Part shown: positions 1 through 9,203 of the stretch, piece by piece
Layout of the letters: every line of letters begins with the position of its first letter
How positions within the stretch are numbered: the stretch's first letter is position 1
DNA from: Paenibacillus sp.
GTDB taxonomy: Bacteria; Bacteroidota; Bacteroidia; Bacteroidales; Muribaculaceae
Reading direction: 5' to 3'
Assembly: GCA_023663345.1 (NCBI GenBank)
Contig: JAMPHR010000001.1
Location: 62,001-126,000 of the forward strand
Length of the DNA: 64,000 nt
The notes under the pieces: generated by a model
Told to the model about the DNA's origin: nothing
Databases searched by the model: none
The model's input: the letters and a program-made list of their open reading frames with translations, nothing else
Position numbers and translations under genes: made by a program

Positions 1-1397
1 TCGGGGCGCATGATCGTGTCTATGAAGTGGCCTCCTGCCTCAAGACCAAGACAGGCCAGATAGAGTGACAGACCTATGCCTCGCAACATCAGGTTGGCAC
101 TACGTGTGGTATAGGTCACAAGGCGAAACTGAGGGCCGAACCGGCCGATAAGTATGCCCACTATTATCGGTCCTCCTGCCAGGCCGAGCTTGATGGGGGT
201 TGAGATGCCCGGCACGGCTATGGGAATGGCTCCGAGAATAAGTCCAAGCACTATTCCCACAAATATGGCCCCGAGATTGGGCTCCTTGAGCTTTATATCG
301 GTGTTGCCAAGTATCTGTTCCACCTTCTCAATATCGGCGGCATATCCTACCACCGTGAGAATGTCGCCGAGTTGAAGCACCAGTTCGGGAGTGGCGAGCA
401 GGTAAAGGCCACTGCGGTTTACACGGCTTATATTAATATGGTACTGTTTGCGCAGATGGAGCGATCCCAGCTTACGTCCGTTGATAGCTGACCGGCTCAC
501 GATGATGCGCCGCGAGATGAGCTGATTGTCGATGGCGTTCCAGTCGATATCCTTCTTGTTCCAGTCGCGGTCCTCCTGACGGCCAAACATTACTTTAAGT
601 TTACCACAATCAGCCGGAGTAGTAATCACAAGGAGATGATCGTCCTTCCGCAACATGGTGTCAGAGTCAGGCAACACCACCTCTCCCTCGTGCCACAGAC
701 GGGAGATCACAAAGGGAGTCTTGGCAAGTGCCGAGATCTCGCGCACACTCATATCATAGATCGCCGGATTGCACACCTGAAATTCGGCTATGAACGTGGT
801 ATCGGGTTCTTCAGCAGGCGATGACAGCGATGTACCAGGACGTATCATAAGCTTACGCATAAGTATGATAGCAAGTATAACACCCACCACGCCGAGCGGA
901 TAGGTGACCGCACAGCTCAATGCCGCCCCGTTGGCCGAGATTCCTGCCTGCTGCAATGCTTGCTGAGCCGCACCGAGAGCCGGGGTATTGGTCGAGGCTC
1001 CACACAGGATTCCGGTGGCATCGCCTATAGGTATGTCCATAGTGAGGCTGAATGCCACAGCCATCACTGTACCTATTGCAAGCACTCCGAGTCCAAGTAG
1101 ATTGAGAGAGAGACCACCGGTGCGGAACGAGCTGAAAAAGCCAGGACCGACTTTAAGACCAAGCTCGTAGACGAAAAGCACGAGGCCCAGATTCTGGGTA
1201 TAACGCAATATCACTGGATCGATCGACAGGCCTATATGACCGGCAAGGATTCCGGCGAAGAATACAAAAGTGACACCAAGCGAGATGCCCCATACACGTA
1301 TTTTACCCAAGCCGAGACCTACGGCTATGATAACCGATATGATTATCACGGCCTGAAGGGCGGTATGGGCGGTAAACAGTTCTATAATCCAGTCCAC
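1..1397 (-). CDS. AAE-family (YidE/YbjL-type) putative transporter, 3' end cut by window edge
   Basis: I translated this frame by hand; it runs off the left edge, so about 465 N-terminal and central residues are visible. It shows a hydrophobic N-terminal membrane block, a cytoplasmic stretch with two TrkA-C (RCK_C)-like segments (for example around LRKDDHLLVITTPADCGKLK and later LQLGDILTVVGYAADIEKVE), then the start of a second membrane block. This is the layout of the aspartate:alanine exchanger family, whose Bacteroidales members are usually about 550 residues. The conserved motif GASTNTPALGAAQQAL is visible. The only good start is GTG at 1397 (VDWIIELF); no ATG lies in frame upstream. The substrate cannot be told from sequence. 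It is co-directional with gmd but separated from it by a hairpin. Confidence 0.82.
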   Translation of the reverse strand, partial: MDWIIELFTAHTALQAVIIISVIIAVGLGLGKIRVWGISLGVTFVFFAGILAGHIGLSIDPVILRYTQNLGLVLFVYELGLKVGPGFFSSFRTGGLSLNLLGLGVLAIGTVMAVAFSLTMDIPIGDATGILCGASTNTPALGAAQQALQQAGISANGAALSCAVTYPLGVVGVILAIILMRKLMIRPGTSLSSPAEEPDTTFIAEFQVCNPAIYDMSVREISALAKTPFVISRLWHEGEVVLPDSDTMLRKDDHLLVITTPADCGKLKVMFGRQEDRDWNKKDIDWNAIDNQLISRRIIVSRSAINGRKLGSLHLRKQYHINISRVNRSGLYLLATPELVLQLGDILTVVGYAADIEKVEQILGNTDIKLKEPNLGAIFVGIVLGLILGAIPIAVPGISTPIKLGLAGGPIIVGILIGRFGPQFRLVTYTTRSANLMLRGIGLSLYLACLGLEAGGHFIDTIMRP

Positions 1398-1451
1398 AGT
1401 AATGCGAAAGTTATAGGGGTGAAAATTCAGCTAATGGGAGCGGAGAGCATA

Positions 1452-1483
1452 AACAAGGGGAGATACGCCTACCTCCCCTCGTT
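1452..1483 (-). terminator. Hairpin downstream of gmd
   Basis: The arms 1452-1462 and 1473-1483 pair over 11 positions with one G-T wobble, around a 10-nt loop. It lies just past the gmd stop. The T-tract on the minus strand is poor (TTGTTTATG), so it is a moderate terminator candidate. Confidence 0.5.
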
Positions 1484-1513
1484 GTAATTATTATTACGGA
1501 CAGAACCGTTATA

Positions 1514-2605
1514 TTACTTCACGATACCTTTCTCGAGATACTCGGCAAGATTGGTACGCACCTTCTCGCCGGCACGTTCGATAGCCACCTTGGCCATATC
1601 GGCATCGACCATGAGATTGACCAGCTCTTCAAATGAGGTCTTCTTCGAGGGATCCCATCCCAGTTTGCCCTTAGCCTTGGTGGGATCGCCCCACAGATTG
1701 ACCACGTCGGTAGGACGGTAGAAGTCGGGCGACACCTCTATCACCACCTTGCCTGTGGCGATGTCTATGCCCTTCTCATCGGCACCCTCACCCTCAAACC
1801 GCAGCTCGATACCTGCACGGCGGAAAGCCAACTGACAGAACTCACGCACTGAATGTTGCTCACCGGTGGCTATCACATAGTCCTCAGGCTTGGGCTGCTG
1901 AAGTATCAGCCACATACACTCCACATAATCCTTGGCATACCCCCAGTCGCGGAGCGAGGAAAGGTTGCCAAGATACAGTTTATCCTGCTTGCCTTGGGCG
2001 ATACGCGCAGCGGCAAGAGTGATTTTGCGGGTCACGAATGTCTCACCACGGCGCTCGCTCTCATGGTTGAAGAGGATGCCTGAGCAACAGTACATATTAT
2101 AAGCCTCGCGGTATTCTTTCACAATCCAGAAACCATAGAGCTTGGCTACAGCATAGGGCGAATACGGATGAAAAGGAGTGTTCTCGTTCTGGGGAACCTC
2201 CTCAACCTTGCCATAAAGCTCGGATGTGGAGGCCTGATAGATGCGACATGTCTCGGCAAGGCCTACCTGGCGCACAGCCTCAAGGATGCGGAGCACACCC
2301 GTGGCATCGACATCAGCCGTGAACTCGGGAGCATCAAACGACACCTGCACATGGCTTTGGGCAGCAAGATTGTATATCTCATCGGGGCGCACCTTGCCTA
2401 TCACCTGCAGCAACGACATTGAGTCGCCCAGATCGGCATAATGGAGGTGGAAATTGGGGTGCCCTTCCAGATGCGCTATACGTTCGCGGTAATCAACGCT
2501 AGAACGGCGTATGGTTCCGTGTACATCATATCCTTTCTCAAGAAGAAACTCGGCGAGGAACGAACCATCCTGCCCGGTGATACCTGTAATTAAAGCAGTC
2601 TTCAT
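1514..2605 (-). CDS. gmd: GDP-mannose 4,6-dehydratase
   Basis: Converts GDP-D-mannose to GDP-4-keto-6-deoxy-D-mannose, the first step to GDP-L-fucose and related deoxysugars, in the cytoplasm. The N-terminal Rossmann motif GITGQDG is followed by [17 protein letters not shown], both hallmarks of Gmd. The short-chain dehydrogenase YxxxK is YAVAK, and the STSELYG block carries the catalytic Ser/Thr-Glu region. [17 protein letters not shown] is the conserved Gmd substrate loop. Length (363 aa) is normal. I prefer the ATG at 2605 (MKTALITG), which matches the family start; an in-frame ATG at 2617 adds only four residues. The usual partner GDP-L-fucose synthase gene (fcl/wcaG) is not adjacent here; a transporter lies downstream instead. 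Confidence 0.95.
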   Translation of the reverse strand: MKTALITGITGQDGSFLAEFLLEKGYDVHGTIRRSSVDYRERIAHLEGHPNFHLHYADLGDSMSLLQVIGKVRPDEIYNLAAQSHVQVSFDAPEFTADVDATGVLRILEAVRQVGLAETCRIYQASTSELYGKVEEVPQNENTPFHPYSPYAVAKLYGFWIVKEYREAYNMYCCSGILFNHESERRGETFVTRKITLAAARIAQGKQDKLYLGNLSSLRDWGYAKDYVECMWLILQQPKPEDYVIATGEQHSVREFCQLAFRRAGIELRFEGEGADEKGIDIATGKVVIEVSPDFYRPTDVVNLWGDPTKAKGKLGWDPSKKTSFEELVNLMVDADMAKVAIERAGEKVRTNLAEYLEKGIVK

Positions 2606-2739
2606 AAAGTGTGTCATGCGGGGCCTGCTTACCGTGAGTATGACCCCAGATTGTGTTAATATGAATATTTATCTTAGAAATTATCCCTCATTGAAAGTCA
2701 ACAGGGCAGGATTGCGAACCCTGACCTTATCTCCGGGTG

Positions 2740-2747
2740 CAAAGATA
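2740..2747 (-). promoter_or_regulatory. -7 element (TATCTTTG) for gmd
   Basis: On the minus strand TATCTTTG matches the Bacteroidetes -7 consensus TAnnTTTG. No clear TTTG lies at the -33 distance. A start near 2733 gives gmd a leader of roughly 125 nt containing a CAGGG/CCCTG pair that could fold. Confidence 0.5.
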
Positions 2748-2797
2748 CAACATATATTTAAAATATCGAGATTTTCCCACCCTGAATTTAGCTAAAA

Positions 2798-3817
2798 TCA
2801 GTTGCGGAGGGAAGAATAGGTACGACGGTTACGAATGAAGTAGTCAAAAATGATATTGGTGTCGACGTTTAGCAGATTCTGTTTTGGATGACGGGTATAT
2901 GCCTTACGCATGGTGCGGAAATCACGATGGGCACGAAGTACGGCCGAAGCATTTTCCATATCACCACCCAACACGAATTTCAACCACGCCAGAGAGTCGA
3001 GCAGACGACGGCGCAACAACACTCCACGACGACAGCTGTCAGGTAAATTCTTATGCAACATGAGCAGGTTGTTACGGAAATTGAGGTAGGTCTTGCGAGG
3101 GTTGGATGCTGGCAAGGATCCGCCTCCCAGGTGGTAGACGTGTCCGGCGGGGACAGCCCACACCTCGCGTCCCGACAGAAGTATGCGCCAGCACAGGTCT
3201 ATCTCCTCCATGTGGGCAAAGAATTCACAATCGAGGCCACCACAGTCGAGATACACCCTGTTGACAACCATGAGAGCGGCTCCGCTCGCCCAAAACACCT
3301 GCATAGGTGTATCGTATTGCCCATGGTCCTCCTCAACGGTATCGAATATGCGCCCGCGACAATATGGATACCCATGGCGATCGAGAAATCCTCCGGCCGC
3401 TCCGGCGTATTCAAAGCTTCCAGGTTCCTTGAGCGCCCTTATGGTGGGTTGGCAAGCTCCAGCGCGGGGATGAGTCTCCATGAAATGCCATAGATGAGTA
3501 AGCCAATCATCCTTGACCTCTACATCCGAATTGAGCAGCACGCTGTACTTATAGTGAGGCGCAACAGCCGATATGGCACGGTTGTATCCCTCGGCAAAGC
3601 CATGGTTGGTGTCAAAGGTTATCACCCTGAGATCCGGAAACTCACGATGCAGGTATTCCACCGATCCGTCGGTTGATCCATTATCGGCCACTATAACATC
3701 TGCTATCTCACCAGGGGTGTGCCTCACCACCGATGGGAGATACTTCTCCAGAAAAGCGAGGCCATTCCAATTAAGGATCACAACAGCCACACGGTTGTCA
3801 GAAACATTCTCAGGCAT
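2798..3817 (-). CDS. Family 2 glycosyltransferase
   Basis: A 339-residue GT-A fold sugar transferase. The N-terminus VAVVILNWNG is the usual start of GT2 rhamnosyl/galactofuranosyl-type enzymes. DNGSTDGSVEYL binds the nucleotide, and LLNSDVEV gives the DxD-like metal site near residue 105. The segment FFAHMEEIDLCWR carries the ED-type catalytic acid region. There are no membrane segments, so it is probably a cytosolic enzyme acting on a lipid-linked or LPS/capsule acceptor. Donor and acceptor are unknown. It lies 32 bp downstream of mtaB on the same strand and upstream of gmd, but there is no surrounding polysaccharide locus. Confidence 0.85.
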   Translation of the reverse strand: MPENVSDNRVAVVILNWNGLAFLEKYLPSVVRHTPGEIADVIVADNGSTDGSVEYLHREFPDLRVITFDTNHGFAEGYNRAISAVAPHYKYSVLLNSDVEVKDDWLTHLWHFMETHPRAGACQPTIRALKEPGSFEYAGAAGGFLDRHGYPYCRGRIFDTVEEDHGQYDTPMQVFWASGAALMVVNRVYLDCGGLDCEFFAHMEEIDLCWRILLSGREVWAVPAGHVYHLGGGSLPASNPRKTYLNFRNNLLMLHKNLPDSCRRGVLLRRRLLDSLAWLKFVLGGDMENASAVLRAHRDFRTMRKAYTRHPKQNLLNVDTNIIFDYFIRNRRTYSSLRN

Positions 3818-3849
3818 ACTCCAAGTTCATTTTTATACTACGACTATAC

Positions 3850-5205
3850 TCACACTATAATCTCACCCACACACTCCTCGCAATCGTCGGGGCTAACCGA
3901 TAGGATGCGCACAGGCACCACTGTATTAGCAAACGAGGGATCAGGATTAGTGAGGTTGACACGTAGATAATTGTCAGTAAAAGCTGACATCGAGCCGTCC
4001 TTGCGCGGATGCTCTATGAGCGCAGGACGCACAGTGCCGATGTAGCGTGAGGTGAAGGCCGATAGCTTGCGTTCCGAAAGATCGAGCATCACACGGGTGC
4101 GTGCGTGCTTCTCCTCCTGAGTCACCACAGGCTTTATCTCGAGGGCGCGTGTACCGGGGCGCTCGCTATATGTAAACACATGGAGGCGCGATATGGGCAG
4201 GGAGTCCACAAAGGAGCGGGAGTCTTCAAACAGTTCAGGAGTTTCGCCTCTTGCACCCACTATAAGGTCCACACCGATGAAAGCATCAGGCATCGTCTGA
4301 CGTATGCATTCCACCTTGTGGCGGAACAACGAGGAGTCGTAACGCCGACGCATGAGCTTGAGCACCTCGTCACTGCCATTCTGCAGAGGTATATGAAAAT
4401 GGGGCATAAAGCTACGCGACGAAGCCACGAAACTTATAATCTCGTCGGTGAGCAGATTAGGCTCTATCGATGATATACGGTAACGCTCTATACCGCCAAC
4501 CCCGTCAAGGGCGCGACACAGGTCAATAAATGTTTCACCGGTACGTTTGCCGAAATCTCCGATATTGACACCGGTTATCACTATCTCTTTGCCACCTTCG
4601 GCTGCCACTCGCTCAGCCTGGGTCACCATCTCAGCGATAGAACCTGACCGACTCCGGCCACGGGCCATGGGGATCGTACAATAGGAGCAATAATAATCGC
4701 ATCCATCCTGCACCTTGAGAAAATAGCGGGTACGGTCACCGCGCGAGCACGATGGGGAGAACTCGCGAATGTCGCATGTGGCGGTATGATACACAGGATC
4801 GGCACCCGGCGAGCGCAGATAGTCGAGTATTCTGAGCTTGCGGTCATTGCCGGCCACACAAGCCACTCCAGGCAACGAAGCCACTTCGTAGGGTTTCAGC
4901 TGGGCGTAACATCCGGTGACTATAATCCGTGCCGATGGATATCGGCGGGCAAATGATCGTATGGCCTGGCGACACTTCTTGTCGGCCACCTCGGTGACGC
5001 TACACGAGTTTACCACTATATAGTCAGGGATTTCCCCCTCCTCGGCCTTCACCATACCCTCAGCCGATAGCATTGATGCCACAGTGGATGTCTCGGCAAA
5101 ATTCAGCTTGCAGCCAAATGTATGATACAACACCTTGAGCCCCGCCAAAGAAGTGGCTTCTGAGGCAGGGATCATAGTGTGAGATAAATTATTATTGTCA
5201 GTCAA
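3850..5205 (-). CDS. mtaB: tRNA t6A37 methylthiotransferase MtaB
   Basis: Radical-SAM enzyme that converts t6A to ms2t6A at position 37 of ANN-decoding tRNAs. The N-terminal UPF0004 domain shows its three cluster cysteines in FGCKLNFAET, VNSCSVTEVADKKC and TGCYAQ. The radical-SAM CxxxCxxC is CDYYCSYC, near residue 168. A TRAM-like C-terminal region follows. FGCKLNFAETS is typical of the MtaB branch rather than MiaB or RimO. The 451-aa length fits. The start codon overlaps the end of the upstream Lrp-type regulator by 8 bp, implying co-transcription and translational coupling. Confidence 0.93.
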   Translation of the reverse strand: MTDNNNLSHTMIPASEATSLAGLKVLYHTFGCKLNFAETSTVASMLSAEGMVKAEEGEIPDYIVVNSCSVTEVADKKCRQAIRSFARRYPSARIIVTGCYAQLKPYEVASLPGVACVAGNDRKLRILDYLRSPGADPVYHTATCDIREFSPSCSRGDRTRYFLKVQDGCDYYCSYCTIPMARGRSRSGSIAEMVTQAERVAAEGGKEIVITGVNIGDFGKRTGETFIDLCRALDGVGGIERYRISSIEPNLLTDEIISFVASSRSFMPHFHIPLQNGSDEVLKLMRRRYDSSLFRHKVECIRQTMPDAFIGVDLIVGARGETPELFEDSRSFVDSLPISRLHVFTYSERPGTRALEIKPVVTQEEKHARTRVMLDLSERKLSAFTSRYIGTVRPALIEHPRKDGSMSAFTDNYLRVNLTNPDPSFANTVVPVRILSVSPDDCEECVGEIIV

Positions 5206-5668
5206 GATTCTCCGAAATAATGGGTATGGGACGCTTGAATACCTCCTTGAATGATATGAGCGACTCGGAACGACCCAGCCCGAGGCTCAGCTTCTTGTGT
5301 ATGATGTCGAGCAGATGAGCATTGTTGCGGGCATATATTTTGGCGAAAATATCGTAGGATCCGGTGGTGAAATGACAATCTACCACTTCGGGAATCTCGC
5401 GCAGACGCTCTACCACCTCATCAAACTTGGTGGAGTCATTGAGTATGAATCCTATGTAGGCGCATGTCTGGTACCCCATCGAGGCTGGGTTAATCTCGGT
5501 CTTGAAGCCGAGAATCACACCAGAGGATGTGAGTTTCTGTATACGCTGGTGTATTGCGGCTCCCGATATGTGGGTCTCGCGGGCTATCTCGAGAAATGGC
5601 TTGCGGGCATTGTTTGAGAGCATTTCAAGGATCCTAATATCCAATGAATCAAAATGTTGGCGTGACAT
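5198..5668 (-). CDS. Lrp/AsnC-family transcriptional regulator
   Basis: A 156-residue protein with an N-terminal winged HTH (LDIRILEMLSNNARKPFLEIARETHISGAAIHQRIQKL) followed by a RAM/AsnC ligand-binding domain (residues about 70-145, including VVDCHFTTGSYDIFAKI). Members form dimers and octamers and sense amino acids or similar small ligands. The effector is not predictable here. It is the first gene of an Lrp-mtaB pair (8-bp overlap) and is divergent from the LptD-like gene across a 299-bp region. Autoregulation is common in the family but is not shown here. Confidence 0.92.
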   Translation of the reverse strand: MSRQHFDSLDIRILEMLSNNARKPFLEIARETHISGAAIHQRIQKLTSSGVILGFKTEINPASMGYQTCAYIGFILNDSTKFDEVVERLREIPEVVDCHFTTGSYDIFAKIYARNNAHLLDIIHKKLSLGLGRSESLISFKEVFKRPIPIISENLD

Positions 5669-5967
5669 TAGTTGTTATGCGAATAAGATTATATTTTATG
5701 CTTGATACAAGTCTTTTAAGGCTCATGCAGGAGAGTTGTCCGCACAAAATTACGAAAAATACTGATATATGAAACTCTTTTGACCTCAGATTTTACAACT
5801 ATTTTGCATCCTCAGCTTCCAATTCACCATGACAGGAGGCGTTTTGGAACCGTTAACACTATTTTATGTCCCTAGGCGCGCACCACCTATTGGCTATTTG
5901 GAGATAAAGTTATACCTTTGCATCGATTTATCCCAAAGAATAGGACACAGACTTATAATAGAAACAT
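5669..5967. other. Divergent intergenic region between the Lrp-type gene and the LptD-like gene
   Basis: 299 bp without a credible gene. The right part carries the promoter and leader of the LptD-like gene. The left part is AT-rich and presumably holds the regulator's promoter, but I see no good TAnnTTTG on the minus strand. Confidence 0.5.
5890..5920 (+). promoter_or_regulatory. Promoter of the LptD-like gene
   Basis: TTGG at 5890-5893, a 19-nt spacer, then TACCTTTG at 5913-5920. This matches the Bacteroidetes -33/-7 pattern apart from one -33 base. Predicted transcription start is about 5927, giving a leader near 40 nt. Confidence 0.65.
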
Positions 5968-8961
5968 TTGAGGCACACTCAACTATATATTATCATCATC
6001 GTGATGCTGTGCGCGCTCTCAGTAGGCGCGTTCTCACGGCCACACGCCTCTGACTCAGGACTTGGCCACATGGCTACAGAGTCGGCCGATACTGCTGTCT
6101 CTACCGACCCCGCAACCACAGTAACCGACATCATCACCAAAGCCATTAAAGATACAGCCACCGTGCCCGACACCTCAGCCAAGGTCAATCCCCTTGTCTC
6201 CGTCCTCGCAGAAGAGCCCGACACGGTAAATACCGACATTATAAGGCCGGCAGGTGCCATTGCAACAGACAGTATCGCCTCTGATTCAACTGTCAAGCCA
6301 CAGCGATCACAGTTGCAACGCCACACGGCATCTGTAGCCGACTCCACCCGTCGCCGTCCATCACTGAGCCGCACACGTATTAACCCAACCAACACAGGAC
6401 GAGACACCACCCGAATAGTGCGCACTAAAGTCGATCTCGACAATGCCGTGGACTTCTCGGCCAAGGACTCGATGATAATGACCGGACGCAACACCGCCTA
6501 CATGTATGGCGATAGTAAGGTGACCTACGGTTCCATCAAGCTCGATGCCTATGAGATACAGATGAATATGGATTCATCCAACGTGTATGCTGTGGGTACA
6601 CTCGATTCGGTAGGAGACCTCACCGGCACACCGGTTTTTGACGACAACGGCACTTCCTATGAGGCCAAGACCATGCGCTATAACTTCAAGACCGGCAAGG
6701 GATTCATCACCGATGTGATCACACAACAGGGCGAGGGGTACATCACCGGCGGACAGTCAAAAAAAATTGACGAGAACACCATATATATCCAGAATGCCCG
6801 CTACACCACATGTGATGACCATGAGCATCCCCACTTCTGGATGCAGCTCACCAAGGGTAAGATACGTCCCGGCAAGGATGCCGTGACAGGGCCGGCCTAT
6901 ATGGTACTCGCAGGACTGCCGTTGCCTCTGGCCGTGCCGTTCGGCTACTTTCCTTTCTCCGAGAAATACTCCTCAGGCATAATATTTCCCACATTCGGTG
7001 ACGATTACAACCGTGGGTATTACCTTAGCAACGGCGGATACTATTTTGCTATAAGTCAGAACATGGACCTTGCCCTCACAGGCGAGATTTATACCCTCGG
7101 TTCATGGGGACTCCGCGCCCAGTCGGCTTACCTCAAGCGCTACAAGTACTCTGGCAACTTCAACATATCATACCTCAAGACCATCACCGGTGACAAAGGT
7201 ATGCCCGACTACTCCAAGTCGACCAACTTCCAGATCCTCTGGAGCCACTCGCAGGATGCCAAGGCCAATCCAAACATGAGCCTATCGGCAAGTGTAAACT
7301 TCACCACCAGCGGGTACACCCGCAACGATCTCAACTCCTATTATTCAAGCGCATTCACCGAGAACACCAAGAGCTCGACCATCAACATGACCTATCGTTT
7401 CCCCAACTCGAAATGGTCAGTTTCGGCAACCGCCAACGTATCTCAACGGTCCCAGGACTCCACGCTGGCTGTATCATTCCCCAACTTCACCCTCACCATG
7501 TCGCAACTCTACCCCTTCAAGCGCAAACGCGCCGTAGGCGATGAGAAATGGTATGAGAAAATCAAGCTCTCCTACTCTGGTCAGTTCAACAACTCCCTCA
7601 CAGCCAAGCAGGACGTGTTCTTCCAAAAAAGTCTCATCAAGGATTGGCGTAACGGTATGAGGCACTCAATTCCCATCTCGGCCACATTCAATGTGCTGAA
7701 GTACATCAACATCACCCCCTCGGTAAATCTCACCGACCGAATGTACACCTCCAAGGTACGCCGGCACTGGGATCCCAACGCCGGTATGGAAGTGCTCGAC
7801 ACCACTTACAGCTTCTACAACGTATGGGACTTCACAAGTTCTGTATCGCTCGACACAAAGATCTACGGCTTCTTCCAGCCCCTGCCGTTCCTAGGCAATA
7901 AGGTGAAAATGATACGCCATGTACTCACCCCCACTATCTCATTCAACGCATCGCCCGACTTCGCATCTCCGTTCTTCGGATATTACGACAAGTATCAATA
8001 CACCGATGCCCAAGGCAACCTGCAGACACGCGAATACTCCCTTTTCCCCAACAGCCTCTTCGGTGTGCCAGGACGCGGAAAAACCGGATCGGTCTCATTT
8101 TCGCTTGCCAATAACCTCGAGATGAAGGTGCGTGACGATAACGACTCGATCGGAGAGAAAAAGATATCACTTATCGAAAACCTCTCTCTCAACCAGAGCT
8201 ACAATTTCGCAGCCGATTCCATGAGGTGGTCCAATCTTAACACGTCCATTCTCCTGCGACTGGCTAAGAACTTCAACCTCAACCTATCGGCCACATGGGA
8301 TGTATATACCTACGCACTCAACTCATCAGGAAGCCCCGTGAGAGTAAACAAGTTGCGTATCTCCGAGGGCAAGGGATGGGGCAAGCTCATGAACACCGGT
8401 ACATCGTTCAGCTATACCTTCAACAACGACACGTTCAAAAAATGGTTTGGCGGTGGCGATGACAAGGACGGAAAGAACAAGGACCGTGATGAGAACCGCA
8501 CATCGATGGATAATCCTGCCGACCCGCAAAATGGTCCGCAACGTCCTGGTGACAAAAAAAGTAAGAACGGAATCCAGCTCGGCGACAATGGATACATGGT
8601 GTGGAACGTGCCATGGAACCTCACGTTCAACTACTCGCTCAACTACGGCTACGGCGACTTCGACTACAAGAAGCTCGAATACAAGGGTAAAATCACCCAA
8701 AACCTCTCGTTCTCGGGCAACATACGTCCTACAGCCAACTGGAACTTCGGCTTCTCAGCATCCTACAACTTCGATAAGCACAAGATAGCCTACATGAATT
8801 GTAACATATCGCGAGACATGCACTGTTTCACCATGAGGGCAAGCTTTGTGCCGGTAGGACCATACAAGAGCTACAACTTCCACATATCAGTGAAATCCTC
8901 GCTCCTGGCCGACCTCAAGTATGACAAGCGCTCATCCATGAGCAACGGTGTCCGTTGGTAA
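5968..8961 (+). CDS. LptD/OstA-like LPS assembly outer-membrane protein
   Basis: A 997-residue protein with an N-terminal signal sequence (RHTQLYIIIIVMLCALSVGAFS), a Ser/Thr/Pro-rich linker to about residue 150, an OstA-like beta-taco domain (about 155-300, including YMYGDSKVTYGSIKLDAYEI) and a long C-terminal barrel rich in alternating aromatic strands. Bacteroidetes proteins of this type are annotated as putative LptD, the barrel that inserts LPS into the outer leaflet. The start is TTG at 5968; the first in-frame ATG (6004) would remove the charged N-region of the signal peptide, so I keep TTG. An Asp/Lys/Asn-rich low-complexity insert (about 830-860) interrupts two strands. It has its own promoter and a terminator downstream. 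Confidence 0.85.
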   Translation: MRHTQLYIIIIVMLCALSVGAFSRPHASDSGLGHMATESADTAVSTDPATTVTDIITKAIKDTATVPDTSAKVNPLVSVLAEEPDTVNTDIIRPAGAIATDSIASDSTVKPQRSQLQRHTASVADSTRRRPSLSRTRINPTNTGRDTTRIVRTKVDLDNAVDFSAKDSMIMTGRNTAYMYGDSKVTYGSIKLDAYEIQMNMDSSNVYAVGTLDSVGDLTGTPVFDDNGTSYEAKTMRYNFKTGKGFITDVITQQGEGYITGGQSKKIDENTIYIQNARYTTCDDHEHPHFWMQLTKGKIRPGKDAVTGPAYMVLAGLPLPLAVPFGYFPFSEKYSSGIIFPTFGDDYNRGYYLSNGGYYFAISQNMDLALTGEIYTLGSWGLRAQSAYLKRYKYSGNFNISYLKTITGDKGMPDYSKSTNFQILWSHSQDAKANPNMSLSASVNFTTSGYTRNDLNSYYSSAFTENTKSSTINMTYRFPNSKWSVSATANVSQRSQDSTLAVSFPNFTLTMSQLYPFKRKRAVGDEKWYEKIKLSYSGQFNNSLTAKQDVFFQKSLIKDWRNGMRHSIPISATFNVLKYINITPSVNLTDRMYTSKVRRHWDPNAGMEVLDTTYSFYNVWDFTSSVSLDTKIYGFFQPLPFLGNKVKMIRHVLTPTISFNASPDFASPFFGYYDKYQYTDAQGNLQTREYSLFPNSLFGVPGRGKTGSVSFSLANNLEMKVRDDNDSIGEKKISLIENLSLNQSYNFAADSMRWSNLNTSILLRLAKNFNLNLSATWDVYTYALNSSGSPVRVNKLRISEGKGWGKLMNTGTSFSYTFNNDTFKKWFGGGDDKDGKNKDRDENRTSMDNPADPQNGPQRPGDKKSKNGIQLGDNGYMVWNVPWNLTFNYSLNYGYGDFDYKKLEYKGKITQNLSFSGNIRPTANWNFGFSASYNFDKHKIAYMNCNISRDMHCFTMRASFVPVGPYKSYNFHISVKSSLLADLKYDKRSSMSNGVRW

Positions 8962-8991
8962 AACTTACCAAACAATAAAGAATCGACAACA

Positions 8992-9044
8992 AGCAGAGTC
9001 GTAGTCCCATTATACCCTTTTTCAGATGAGACTGCGACTCTGCT
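8992..9044 (+). terminator. Hairpin after the LptD-like gene
   Basis: The arms 8992-9006 and 9030-9044 are complementary over 15 positions with one mismatch that can form a G-T pair. The 23-nt loop itself contains a T-run. It lies 30 bp after the stop codon. Confidence 0.65.
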
Positions 9045-9108
9045 CGTTTCACACCTACCCAATACATATCTTCAAAAGAGCGCCAAGGGACTCCATGCTA
9101 AAAAATTT

Positions 9109-9139
9109 TTTGCCGTTGGTGGAAATTGTGTTAACTTTG
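9109..9139 (+). promoter_or_regulatory. Promoter of pta-ackA
   Basis: TTTG at 9109-9112, a 19-nt spacer and TAACTTTG at 9132-9139, a full match to the Bacteroidetes sigma-ABfr consensus. The predicted transcript starts near 9146, giving a leader of about 58 nt before pta. Confidence 0.75.
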
Positions 9140-9203
9140 CGGTAACCATTTAATCATTAATTCCGACACAAACTAAATAATACCAAAATACAGTAAACCA
9201 GTT

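Noticed and set aside
1236-1487. Short + strand frame at the left edge
   Set aside because: It overlaps the hand-translated AAE-type transporter on the minus strand, which accounts for the conserved sequence.
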